Assembly (NCBI GenBank): GCA_963691705.1
Contig: OY829537.1
Coordinates: 71,197,352-71,261,351 of the forward strand
Direction: 5' to 3'
Length of the DNA: 64,000 bases
Origin: Viola odorata
Taxonomy: Eukaryota > Streptophyta > Magnoliopsida > Malpighiales > Violaceae
Part shown: in pieces, positions 33,452 to 43,400 of the stretch
How the letters are laid out: each line of letters starts with the position of its first letter
Position numbering within the stretch: the first letter of the stretch is position 1
Notes under the pieces: generated by a model
Told to the model about the DNA's origin: nothing
Database searches by the model: none
What the model saw: only the letters and a program-made list of their open reading frames with translations
Translations under genes and position numbers: made by a program

Positions 33452-34570
33452 GGGGTGGTAAAACGGACGGACGGACGTGCATGGACTAATTTCGTTTAGC
33501 CCAAAAAATCCCGTCCGAATAATTTCTTTTTGAAAAAATAATTTTTTTCAAAAAAATTAAAAAATAATTTTTTCAAATTTTTTTTAAAAAATCTAAAAGC
33601 GAACAGTTCATGGGTTGAGTTATGGGGTTTTGAATGAACCCATGAACACCACCACGAAAATTTCTACCATTACAAAAACATATCAACGAAAAGTTCATGG
33701 GTTGAATCATGGGGTTATGAATGAAACCATGAACACCACCACAAACATTTACTACCATTAAAAAATATATCTGCGAAAAGTTCATGGGTTGAGTCATGGG
33801 GTTATGAATGAAACCATGAACAACACCACGAAAATTTTCCGCCATTATAAAAACATCAGCGAAATGTACGTAAATATTCTACCATTACAAAAACATATCA
33901 CCGAAATGTTCATGGGTTGAGTCATGGGGTGATGAAGAAAATCATGCATACCACAATAAATATTTTCTACCATTAAGGTCCATCACACAACCTCATCTAA
34001 CAAATAAAAATCATCTTAAACTTAAATTTACACACAAAAATATGAAAACCGTATAGATTTATGTAAACTTAGAATCTCTTTCCTATCTTGTGTCATGTCA
34101 TATCGTTGATGGAATTAGAGCTTCCCTCATCATTCTCTTCATGTTCCATAAACAACACATTATGGGTAACTCCTCAATTAATTTGCTTTGTTTTTCATAT
34201 CTATGCATATAAACAACAAAGCAAAATGTAAACAATAAAACAACTATATAATGTTTAAACCAAATAAGAAAATTTTAGGTAATTTATCTTCCGACCTATA
34301 TATCCAATCTCTAGTACAAACCAACGCTTCAACAGTTTAAGGGTAAACATAGGTCTTTTTAAAAGTAAATAATGTGGTAAAAAAATTAAATAATAAACGG
34401 ACAAACGGCGGACAAACGGGAACCCGACAGGTTTGTCCCGTTTGTCCGTGTATATAGCGGGACGGGTCTGACTCGACCCGTTTATTAAATGGGATAAAAA
34501 ATATTGTTCATATCCTGTCTAAACTTGGACGGACGGGTCGGGTATATGGACGGTGTCCATATTGCCACCC
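33452..34570. mobile_element. Foldback DNA element with TTA duplication
   Basis: Left end GGGGTGGTAAAACGGAC and right end (minus strand) GGGTGGCAATATGGAC are inverted, and TTA flanks both sides (33449-33451, 34571-34573). GC-rich ggacggac / ccgtttgtccg blocks lie at both termini around an AT-rich core with a minisatellite. There is no transposase, so it is non-autonomous. TTA duplication suggests the PIF/Harbinger group, but the terminal bases are not the usual ones. Confidence 0.65.
33598..33978 (+). repeat. Minisatellite of about 88-bp units inside the foldback element
   Basis: Four to five units each carry gttcatgggttgagtcatgg, a gaatgaaaccatgaacacca block and a ctaccattacaaaaacatat block. 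One unit is shortened (near 33860). The open frame on the minus strand is a by-product of the repeat. Confidence 0.85.
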
Positions 34571-34635
34571 TTACTGTCCATTATGAGAAGCTTCCAATCT
34601 ATTGCTATTATTGTGGGAAGTTAGGACATATCCAA

Positions 34636-35379
34636 TGATAATACATAAATATATGTTAGGGGCATCCCTGTCATTTCATTGATCCGGTAACTTAGCTTCC
34701 GGATGACAAAGAAGGTTACCAGTAATTATATATAACACTGGTACCCTTACCTCCTATCTGACAAGGCATCACCAGACCAACTATAACTCTTCATCAACGG
34801 GGGGGTCTCAACTACATATACCGACTTCAATAGGTAAGTACCCTACCGGTAATGTATAATAGGGAAGATACCGGTTGAAGGGGCAGGTATCGGTGACCGT
34901 TATCCTAGTCTAAGCCACGTGGCATGCACAGATCGAGGACAATCATCACCTCATGTGCTACATTTATGACGGATTTGAGAGCATTTAATGCGTCGCTTGA
35001 GAGCATTAAATGCGGTGCATTAGCTTGAGAGCATTTAAGGCGCCGGCCCCTAGGCCCCACATGTCCTAGGTAACCTGCAGGGTGGGGGTATAAATACCTC
35101 CCTCACCTCTGGACACAAACATACATACATACACATACGCGCATTCCAAAAGCTCTGCCCTTCCCGACAGTTCTCCCTCATTACTCATACTTACCATCTC
35201 CTTCCCGATAAGTTTCCTACTCTATTCACACCATTATCATGAATACTAACTTGATCGTTGGAGCTTCTACGCCAGAGACCCCCTCTGGCACATTGCAGGT
35301 GGCTTAGGAGTGGTGAGAGGAGCTTCATAAACACGCCGAATTTACAACAATATCCCCACCCCCACATCGAGGATTATCA
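34636..35379 (+). repeat. 5' LTR of the gag-only element
   Basis: 744 bases, TGATAATAC...ATTATCA. TATAAATA at 35089-35096. Several gagagcatttaatgcg-type repeats (about 34980-35040) occur, more than in the 3' LTR. Confidence 0.9.
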
Positions 35380-35382
35380 AAT

Positions 35383-35400
35383 TGGTGCTTTCATTGAGAG
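35383..35400 (+). promoter_or_regulatory. Primer-binding-site-like tract
   Basis: TGGTGCTTTCATTGAGAG lies three bases after the LTR end, identical to the tract of the minus-strand Tat element at the left edge. Confidence 0.65.
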
Positions 35401-35474
35401 ATTTGGATCGTTAAGTGAGTGAACCTTAAGATCCAAGATATCCATTCCTTTTTTCTTCAAGATTTATATCTCTA

Positions 35475-37450
35475 ATGACGTCCTATCAAGACTTCTTGCC
35501 GATCTATCCCATCAATAACTTTGTCTCACCCACTCGTGATATTCCTGTAATCCCAACGATGGTGACACCTATAGGGACGAGTTTGGTTCCAGTCAATCGC
35601 TTAATCAATTTTTCTACCAGCCCAGAAATTAGTTTTTCCAGCTATTGTTCTGTCCAGATCGAGTATGGCCAATACAGTGCCACCATCTACCGAGTCTGAT
35701 GCTATTTTACATCAGAGGATGGATGTTATTATGTCCATACTCGCTACTTTGGTTCCACAACCATTGGCCCATCCGTCAACCCCATCACCACTGTTTACTC
35801 AACCGTTAGCCGCTTCACAGGTTGTTCCCTCACTTGCACTTAACGTGCCTCTAGTTCATTAAGAGGTCAATTTGGTCCCTATAGGAAGTCAACATCTCCC
35901 ACATGGGAATATGGAGCAACCTGTTCTACCGGTACCTCCGGCTGTAAATCCTCCCAAGTTGGGGGAAGGATATTTAGAGGACATGAACGAGGTCAATAAT
36001 AGTGCAGTAAGGCACAACATGAGAAAGGACTTTCCACATCATGTGAGGAGATCCGATAATAGAAGGAGTCAAGACAGATCTCCTGCAGCATATCGCCTTG
36101 TGAGAGACAATCGTCACTATGATCATAAATGGAATCCTTATGAGAAAGATTTCCAGTATTCCCGATCCATTTCACCCGTTATCAGAGAGAACATGATGAT
36201 GATCTAAAGCATCCGTTAACTTATCGGGTCCGAAAGTATCGGACCAGCAGATGGATCAAGCTTTCAACGGAAGTCTATGATGGTACCAAGGATCCCGTTA
36301 CTCATCTGACTCGGGTGAAGGATTACATTAAGTTCTAAACACGGAGAGATGAAGCTCTGTGTCAAGTCTTTATACTGACTCTGTCGAGAATAGCCATAAC
36401 CTAGTTTGAAGGGTTACCCGTTAGTTCTATTGACAATTTTTTTCAGCTTGAGGAGAAATTTCGGAGTCGATTTAGTACATCTATTCCTTTGAAGAAATCA
36501 TCCGCCGCTTTGTTTAATATACATCGGAAGCTAGGGGAATCTCTCAAGGGTTACCTGGACCGATTCAACCTGGAAATGGCCATGACGTCGGATGTCACCG
36601 TTACTCATTTGACTCGGGTGAAGGATTACATTAAGTTCTAAACACGGAGAGATGAAGCTTTGTGTCAAGTCTTTATACTGACTCTGTCGGGAATAGCCAG
36701 AACCTAGTTTGAAGGGCTGCCCGCTAGTTCTATTGATAATTTTTTTCAGAGCTTGAGGAGAAATTTTGGAGTCGATTCAGTACATCCATTCCTTTGAAGA
36801 AATCATCCGCCGCTTTGTTTGATATACATCGGAAGCTAGGGGAATCTCTCAAGGGTTACCTGGACCGATTCAATCTGGAAATGGCCATGACGTCGGATGT
36901 CACCGTTGACTTTGCGGTTAAAGCTTTGAAGATAAATTGTGGTTATGAAAAGCTAGAGGACACATTTCTAGCAAAATCACCGCAAACCTTAGACCTTTTA
37001 TGGATTAAGGCCCACAATTATGCCAAAATGGAAGAAGCTGATTATTGGCAGAGAACTCAGAAGGAACATATCCCTCCAAGGAATTATATTCCGTGAGAGC
37101 CAAAAGAAAGACTCGCGGAGCCCCTAAAGAACAAACAAACGGGTTTTAAAACAACCTCATTGTTGCTTCCAAGGGCAGAAATTTTGGCAGCCATTGAGGA
37201 TCGAAAGTTGCCAGCTCGATATCCTAACTAGAAGCCTGGGCGTCGTGTGGGATCACAAAAATATTTGTTTTGTCGCTTCCACAAGGCACCAGGGCATGAC
37301 ATAGAAGGTTGCAGCTAACTACAGGCGGCCATTGAGAGACTGATAGAGGAAGGATACTTAGGTGAATATGCAGTTAAAGCCAGAAGGTGAGCTCCCCATA
37401 ACCGATTGAATAACAATCGGGAGGATCAAATGAAAGTTGTGTCTTTCGAG
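35475..37450 (+). pseudogene. gag: Gag of the gag-only element, stops and internal duplication
   Basis: Pieces match the Gag at 1954-4431: LSTEVYDGTKDPVTHLTRVK, SIDNFFQLEEKFRSRFST, SSAALFNIHRKLGESLKGYL, CGYEKLEDTFLAKSPQTLD, and a knuckle-like CRFHKAPGHDIEGC near 37265. Stops interrupt it, for example TAA in KF*TR and TAG in T*FEG. A 303-bp block is tandemly duplicated (36298-36600 and 36601-36903), and both copies carry the same two stops. The N-terminal part (35475-36207) is low complexity and lies in more than one frame. Confidence 0.8.
36298..36903 (+). repeat. 303-bp tandem duplication inside gag
   Basis: The two copies begin gttactcatctgactcgggt and gttactcatttgactcgggt and end gacgtcggatgtcaccg. 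They differ at roughly a dozen positions, including a two-base insertion (cagagcttgag against cagcttgag). Confidence 0.9.
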
Positions 37451-37758
37451 TCCAATATGGAAGAATTCTAACGGGATAAAGGTAAAGAAAAATTAGTGGC
37501 ATACGTGGATGCATACCTGTTGATCGATTAAATCTACCGGAAGAACAGTGATAAATATGGCATCTATCGGTAATATTTTCACATGCTATACATCATGTAA
37601 ATACTAGACAATTGTCAATCACTATGTGAACGTCATGAGCCCACCAAATTTATGTTATATATTCTAACGGCATCAAATTCCATAGCTCTTTTTCGTTTGT
37701 TTCTCTATGAATTTTACAGATTCAGATTTCAAAAAGATAACACAAATGTCATTATTCA

Positions 37759-38250
37759 GGAGTCCGCCATCATCTACCGGCGTACGTGTGAATGGTAGCG
37801 GGCCAACCCACCATAATCCATCGACGTACATGTGAGTAGTAGCAGATCCAATAATCAAACCGCCATCATCTACCGGCGTGCGTGTGAATGGTAGCGGGCC
37901 AACCATCCATAATCCATCGGCGTACGTGTGAGTAGTAGCGAATCCAATAATCAAATCGCCATCATCTACCGGCGTACGTGTGAATGGCAGCCGCCAAACT
38001 CGCCATAATTCATCGTCGTAGGTGTGAGTAGTAGCGGATCCAATAATCAAACCGCCATCATCTACCGGCGTGCGTATGAATGGTAGCCTGCCAACCCGCC
38101 ATAATCCATCAGCGTACGTGTGAGTAGTAGCGGATCCAATAATCAAGCCGTCATCATCTACTAGCGTACATGTGAATGGTAGTGAGCCAACTCGTCATAA
38201 TCCATCGGCGTATGTGTGAGTAGTAGCGGATTCAATGATCAATCTGCCAT
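37759..38250 (+). repeat. 96-bp minisatellite in the 3' part of the gag-only element
   Basis: Five to six units each contain gccatcatctaccggcgtac, gtgtgaatggtagcgggcca, cataatccatcggcgtacgt and gtgagtagtagcggatccaa. The unit is 96 bases, a multiple of three, so the minus strand stays open across it (38146-37673, a 32-residue peptide repeat with TPVDDGGLIIGSATTHTY). Repeats in this position are a known habit of Tat/Ogre elements. Whether the antisense frame is used is unknown. Confidence 0.92.
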
Positions 38251-39354
38251 AATCCATCGGCGTCTTTTCAATAGGCATGTGAATGGTAGTGGATCTCAAC
38301 AATCGGGTATCCATCTAAGCCTATTTCGGTCCTATCATGGACATAAAGTTGTACGGCTTGGGGGTCAACATCAAAGCTTTTCAAGCTTATACCGGTCCTA
38401 CTGAATCTGACAGTAGCATGGAAATATAAAGAAATACCATTACGGGTACTCAAATGGATTACAAAGTTTTTCCTCTATTATTCCTAACATTTTCAGGAAA
38501 TCAAACGAAAAGCAAATGGCAAGGACTTCAATCTCCTTCAGTCTTTGGACTATTATGCTACTGTTAATGGGTAGAAAGATGCTTCTTTTTCTGTTCTTTG
38601 TAAATTATTCAAACAGACACATGATAGCTATCCGGTAACATCCGAAACAAGCAAGAAAAGAGACCTAATCTCTTTCTGGATGTATTATGCAAAGTAATAT
38701 GAAAGTCATCCGGGAACTACCCGATATCTATCTTCAACTATGAGTAGTCTGAATATGACTTGTCGTCTGAGTAAAAATATACTGGGTGAATAACAACCCC
38801 GACAATCAAATGACAATAACAAGAGAGCAACATCTGAATCTATTATGTTATTCCCACAAGCTAACGGGCAACAATATACTATCGGAGCTCAAACACTTGT
38901 AAAATTTTAGAGAATAAGTTCATTAATAAATAGCCATACGACATCTACAACATAAAAAGAAAGAAACCTATCTATTCCGGAGTAGTTCCTGACAAGGAAG
39001 GTTGAACGGTATCCTCATTATCAGTCGCTTCTTCCTGAGCAGTTAGAGTAAGCGGAGAAGTTATACATCTCACAACACCTCGCTACCGTAAGAGTACCCT
39101 ATCAGGAAGCGACATGTGACATGTGGCCAGTAAGAATCTGACACGTGGCTCAGTTCTTGAGCACGCTCCTGCACACAACTCTTCGGATTCAAAAAAGTGG
39201 CTTTTACAAAACCTGAAGCGACGTACCACACGCCAACCGACCAACTCTCTAAGTTTGTACAACTACTTTTGCAGTGTACAAGGCAACGGTAATTTATCTG
39301 ACAGAGTATCGGAAGCCCTTGGTAAACACTCTGGCTCATTTTCGGTTGGGCTTC
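38251..39354. other. Noncoding 3' part of the gag-only element
   Basis: No pol domain is seen on either strand. Short open frames have no family resemblance. The last 20 bases before the LTR form the shared pre-LTR motif. Confidence 0.6.
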
Positions 39355-40025
39355 TGATAATACATAAAGATATGCTAGGGGCATTCCTTTCATTTCACAA
39401 ATCTGGTAACCTAGCTTCCGGATGACTAAGGAGGTTACTAGTAATTATATATGATATTGGTACCCTTACCTCCTATCTGACAAGGCATCACAAGGCCAGC
39501 TACAACTCTTCATCAATGGTGGGGGTCTCAACTACACATATCGGCTACACATACCAGCTTTAACAGGTAAATACCCTACCGGTAATGTATAATAGGGAGA
39601 TACCGGTTGAAGGGGTAGGTATCGATGACCGTTATCCTAGTCTAAACCATGTGGCATGCGCAGATCGAGGACAATCGTCACCTTCTGTGCTGCATTTATG
39701 ATGGATTTGAGAGCATTAAATGCGCTGCTTGAGAGCATTTAATGTGCCGGCCCCTAGGCCCCGCGTGCCCTAGATAACCTGCAGGGAGGGGGTATAAATA
39801 CTCCCCTCACCTCTGGACCAGGGATATATATGCATACACACACCCATACAAAAACTCGGTATTGATCCCTACTGCTTACAATCTTCATTATACTGACTTG
39901 ATCGTGGGAGCTTCTACGTCAGATACCCCCTCTGGCGCATTGCAGGTGGCTTAGGAGCGACGAGGAGGTCAACATCAGCACGACAAATTACTATACAGTC
40001 CTCACCCCCACATCGAGGAATATCA
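39355..40025 (+). repeat. 3' LTR of the gag-only element
   Basis: 671 bases, TGATAATAC...ATATCA, colinear with 34636-35379 with many substitutions and a shorter internal repeat. TATAAATA at 39793-39800. It is preceded by ctcattttcggttgggcttc, the same pre-LTR motif found beside the LTR at 58786. Confidence 0.9.
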
Positions 40026-41233
40026 ATCAGTATGAGGGTCGTGGGAGTCCGAGACCGGAAGGTTAGATTTTAGTGGTTCATGTGGTGGAGAGTGGGTTGC
40101 AACCTCAACGTTTGTTTTTTTATGAAGGGGGTAGGTTAGGAACTTAGGAGACGGGGATAGTGAGTTTGTGTCCAGTGATGGGGTTGGACAGGTCGTCGGA
40201 AATGAGTCGTAACGGTAGCAAAGTGGGGGTTGGTAAGGACTCTATTTTGAATTTCAAAACTGTTGTGATTAATAGTAATAAAGAAGGAGAGAATTCAGGC
40301 TTGAATGGGAGTTTAATGGGGAATATTCAGTCCCTATTAATTGTTGTTGATTTTGGGGAGTTAAATATGCAAGATATGAATTTAGTAACTAATTTGGAAA
40401 GAGTGGCTGCAAAGGTAACTGAAAATCTGCTCTTAAGGAAGAAGAAGAGTGGCAGCTTAGTTAATGTTGATGGCTAGAGATACAGCTTCATGGGCTGGGT
40501 TCCCAACCCAAGCCTACCACCTCGGGCCTACAATGCATGGTTAAGTCAACAACCACTACTGAAACCCAGTTTGCACCTTTCTCACCTACCCAATTATTTA
40601 CTCCTACACACCTTACACTTGTTTCGGCCCATAATTCACCTAGCCCAACTTCTGAAACTCCCACATACCCACCCCAAGTTTGGTTTTCGGACTCCTTACC
40701 ATACCAAAAAATACCTACTCAAACCCAATTCCTTGGTCTTGTGTCACCCAGTACTGCAACTAATTCACATGAACAATACCCCCCGACCCCAAACTATGAT
40801 AATACACCCTATAATTTTGGTCTTGGTCTGGTGGCAAAAAATAATGCAACTCCCTCAACCAAAATATTTACAGCCCCTGAAACTCGAAAGCAGTTGCATA
40901 CTCTTGCAAAAAAGTATCAAAGGCATAAAAGCCAGTCGTGCGTTGCTTGCTTCAACGATGAAGAGGAAATCAGGTGTGCAAACTGCATCGAAATATGGTA
41001 GGGTACTTGCTAACAGACTGTATGGCCCAGATATATTGAGGACTCGGAAGAAGAAATGTGGGTATGGTAGGAAGAAGCAGACTGAGGAGGATAAGGGTAA
41101 GAAGCGTACAGATGCAGATAGTATTGTGATGGAGAATGTTCTATCTATGGAGAGGACACCAAAAAAAGCTCGTGGAGAGGCTATTTCTCCAATTGGACCA
41201 GAGGCGGAGGTTGTTGGGCAACCCCGCCTATAA
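40026..41233 (+). pseudogene. LINE ORF1, C-terminal two thirds
   Basis: Resumes after the LTR element. GNIQSLLIVVDFGELNMQ and LVTNLERVAAKVTENLLL correspond in position to NNIKLLIIRGNYGRV and LAESVAEVVKKKGLLV in the other LINE. A proline/threonine-rich part follows in the frame from 40537 and ends with TRKQLHTLAKKYQ near 40925. After a frame change near 40920 the basic tail continues (ALLASTMKRKSGVQTASKYG) and ends IGPEAEVVGQPR, matching PGPEVEAVE of the minus-strand LINE. Confidence 0.75.
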
Positions 41234-41449
41234 AAAAGAATTGTTTAGCTTAGAGTTGTTGGGGGCTTGAGAACCAACTAGCAGTGGAGATTCTGAATAA
41301 GCTGTTAAAGCTAGAAGTGCCCTCTCTGAGATTGCATTATATTTATATTTTAATAAAATATGGTAGTGGTATTTCTGATTACTGGTGATTTACTATTATT
41401 TATGGTTGGTCACTGTCTAATGATAAACATAAAACATTGGAGCTCTTTT

Positions 41450-41961
41450 GAGAGTTAAGGACTACGAGTAAGATTCCATGGGTATGTGTAGGGGGTTTTA
41501 ATGAAATTTTATGGTCTCATAAGAAAAAATAAGGGTTGTATTCGTCCTTTGGCGGTAATGACTGCATTTTGAGATATGGTTGAGAAGTGTGGGTTCAATG
41601 ATATTGGGTATCATGGTCAACATTTTACTTGGTGTAATAATCAGCAGGGTGCAAGAACTATTCAAGAACATTTTGACAAATGTTTTGTGACTTTTGATTG
41701 GCTGGCGCATTTTTTGGAAGCATGTTTATACCATTTATCGCGTATTGGTTCGGATCATTGCCCCCTATTACTTCAAGTATGGAGAAAATCAGAACCGCAA
41801 CAAAGGGAAAAGATCTATCAGTTTGAAGTTGCTTGGTTGAGAGAGGATAGTTGTGCAGATACCATCCTGCATTCTTGGAATAATACTATGGGACAACCAA
41901 TTGGTGATAAATTGAAGGCTTGTAGGGAGTCTTTATCTCAGGGAAGCATCCATTGGATTTA
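41450..41961 (+). pseudogene. LINE ORF2 endonuclease fragment
   Basis: VCVGGFNEILWSHKKK (usual GDFNE with Asp changed to Gly), then HFTWCNNQQGARTIQEHFD and RIGSDHCPLLLQV with the SDH motif. The N-terminal start of the domain is reduced to a short relic near 41250 (ELLGA-like, GLRTN). A stop at 41959-41961 precedes a deletion of most of the RT fingers. Confidence 0.8.
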
Positions 41962-43396
41962 GGCTTGTCGGTCGGCACCAGCATTTAGTCATCTATTTTA
42001 TGCAGATGACAATCTTGTCTTTACTAGGGCAACATCGATAGAGGTGGAAGTGGTGGCTAAAATTCTAAGAGACTATGAGGAGCCTTTAGGACAGAAAGTT
42101 AATCTAGATAAATTAGAGGTTTCTTTAGTAGGAACGTGGCTGAAACAACAATTAATATTGTCTAGCATGTTCTAGGAGTGCCAATGGTTGACCATCATAC
42201 TAAGTACCTCGGCCTTCCAGTTGCGTTTGGGAGATAAAAAAAAATGTTTAGCAACATGCGGGACTGAATTTGCAAAAAAATTGGTTGGGTGGAAGGAAAA
42301 ACATATTTCTCAAGCGGGAAAAGAGGTTCTTCTCAAATCAGTTGCTCAGACTATCCTAACATATCTTATGAGTAGTTTTAAGTTACCGGTTGGTATTTGT
42401 GAGGAAATGAAAAAGGCTATGAGACGTTATTGGTGGGATTGTAAGAATGAAGTACGCCCCGTAAACTGGGTACCATGGAGTGTACTTTGCAAAGCAAAAA
42501 AAGATGGTGGGATGGGATTCCAGAAATTGAGGGTCTTTAATCTTTCTTTTCTTGCAAAATAGGGTTGGCGTATTCTTCAGACTCCTAATTCTTTATTAGC
42601 TCAAGTCTTGAAAGCTAGGTATTTTCCAAATAGATTGTATGGTTGCTAATTGAGGGAATAATCCAAGTTATATTTGGAGAAGTATTCTGGCTGGCAGGGG
42701 TATGCTACAAGGTGGTTGCAGGTGGAGAATTAGGAATGGTGAACGAGTGCATATCTGGCATGATCCTTCCTCAAACAGATACGGAGAGCCATCATTAGGG
42801 AGATATGGTGAGTTCGTTGATTGATAAGGAGAATGGTGTTTGGAATGTTCTTTTGGTTAAATCGCACCTTTGTTGAGAAGGATAAGAATGTAGTTCTATT
42901 GAGGAGGATAGGAATGTAGTTTATCCATTCTGATTAGCCTTTTCTAGAGTCTAGATTGTTTGATCTAGGGACACACAACAAATGGTGTTTATTCAATTAA
43001 AAGTGGTTACCATGCTTTGTTGGAAAATCAGACCCAAAGTGTTCAGAATCTTCCAAGTGACTTGTCTTCATGGTGGACCTACTTGTAGAGCCTACGGATC
43101 CCGCCTAAACTTAAGAATTTCATGTGGAAAGCAACTCATAATGGCCTTGAAACCGGAGCTAATCTAGTGAGACGTCATATTCTTGAGGGTTCAGAGTGCC
43201 CTTGTTGTCTGCAAGGGGAGGAGATAATAAAGCACTGCTTGCTCACCTATTCTTATGCTCAACAAGTGTGGCAGTTGTGCCCAGTCTCAATGGTACTAGC
43301 TTTCAATCCTGATAATTTATTTGGTGAGTGGATTGTGCGTATAAGGAATCTGTTATCCCCTACGGAGATGGAGGATTGTTGTTCAATTTTATGAGC
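41962..43396 (+). pseudogene. LINE ORF2 RT palm to zinc-binding domain, internally deleted
   Basis: Starts abruptly at SAPAFSHLFYADDNLVFTRA, which includes an intact catalytic YADD box; the upstream RT motifs are missing. It continues with LGDKKKCLATCGTEFAKKLV, GKEVLLKSVAQTILTYLMS and MKKAMRRYWWDCKNEV. The zinc-binding part follows (PPKLKNFMWKATHNGLETGA, ECPCCLQGEEIIKHCL) in other frames. A TGA at 43392-43394 replaces the Trp codon expected in CSILWAL, and the second insertion follows directly. Confidence 0.85.
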
Positions 43397-43400
43397 CCTG

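Larger units (their letters stand above)
34636..40025 (+). mobile_element. Gag-only (TR-GAG-like) Tat-related LTR retrotransposon
   Basis: LTRs start TGATAATAC and end TATCA. After the 5' LTR comes TGGTGCTTTCATTGAGAG, identical to the primer-site tract of the Tat element at 4501-4518. Gag-like sequence occupies about 35475-37450, but no protease, RT, RNase H or integrase is recognisable before the 3' LTR. Instead there is a minisatellite (37759-38250) and noncoding sequence. Such gag-only elements depend on relatives for pol. It is inserted in the zinc-knuckle region of a LINE ORF1. A clean 5-bp target duplication was not found (TCCAA left, ATCAG right). Confidence 0.85.

Noticed and set aside
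33573..33845. Minus-strand open frame with repeated peptide (GVVHGFIHNPM)
   Set aside because: It merely translates an 88-bp minisatellite.
37673..38146. Minus-strand open frame of 157 residues as a gene
   Set aside because: It is produced by the 96-bp repeat. There is no known domain, and its openness follows from unit length.
37759..38250. Regularly spaced repeats resembling a CRISPR array
   Set aside because: Units are contiguous 96-bp tandem copies without unique spacers, inside an LTR element of a plant genome.
34631..40030. 5-bp target duplication of the gag-only element
   Set aside because: Flanks TCCAA and ATCAG do not match, so no duplication is claimed although both LTR borders are clear.
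40490..41233. Single 247-residue plus-strand protein
   Set aside because: Only its end is the LINE ORF1 tail; the first part is in the wrong frame. The correct frame upstream is that from 40537.
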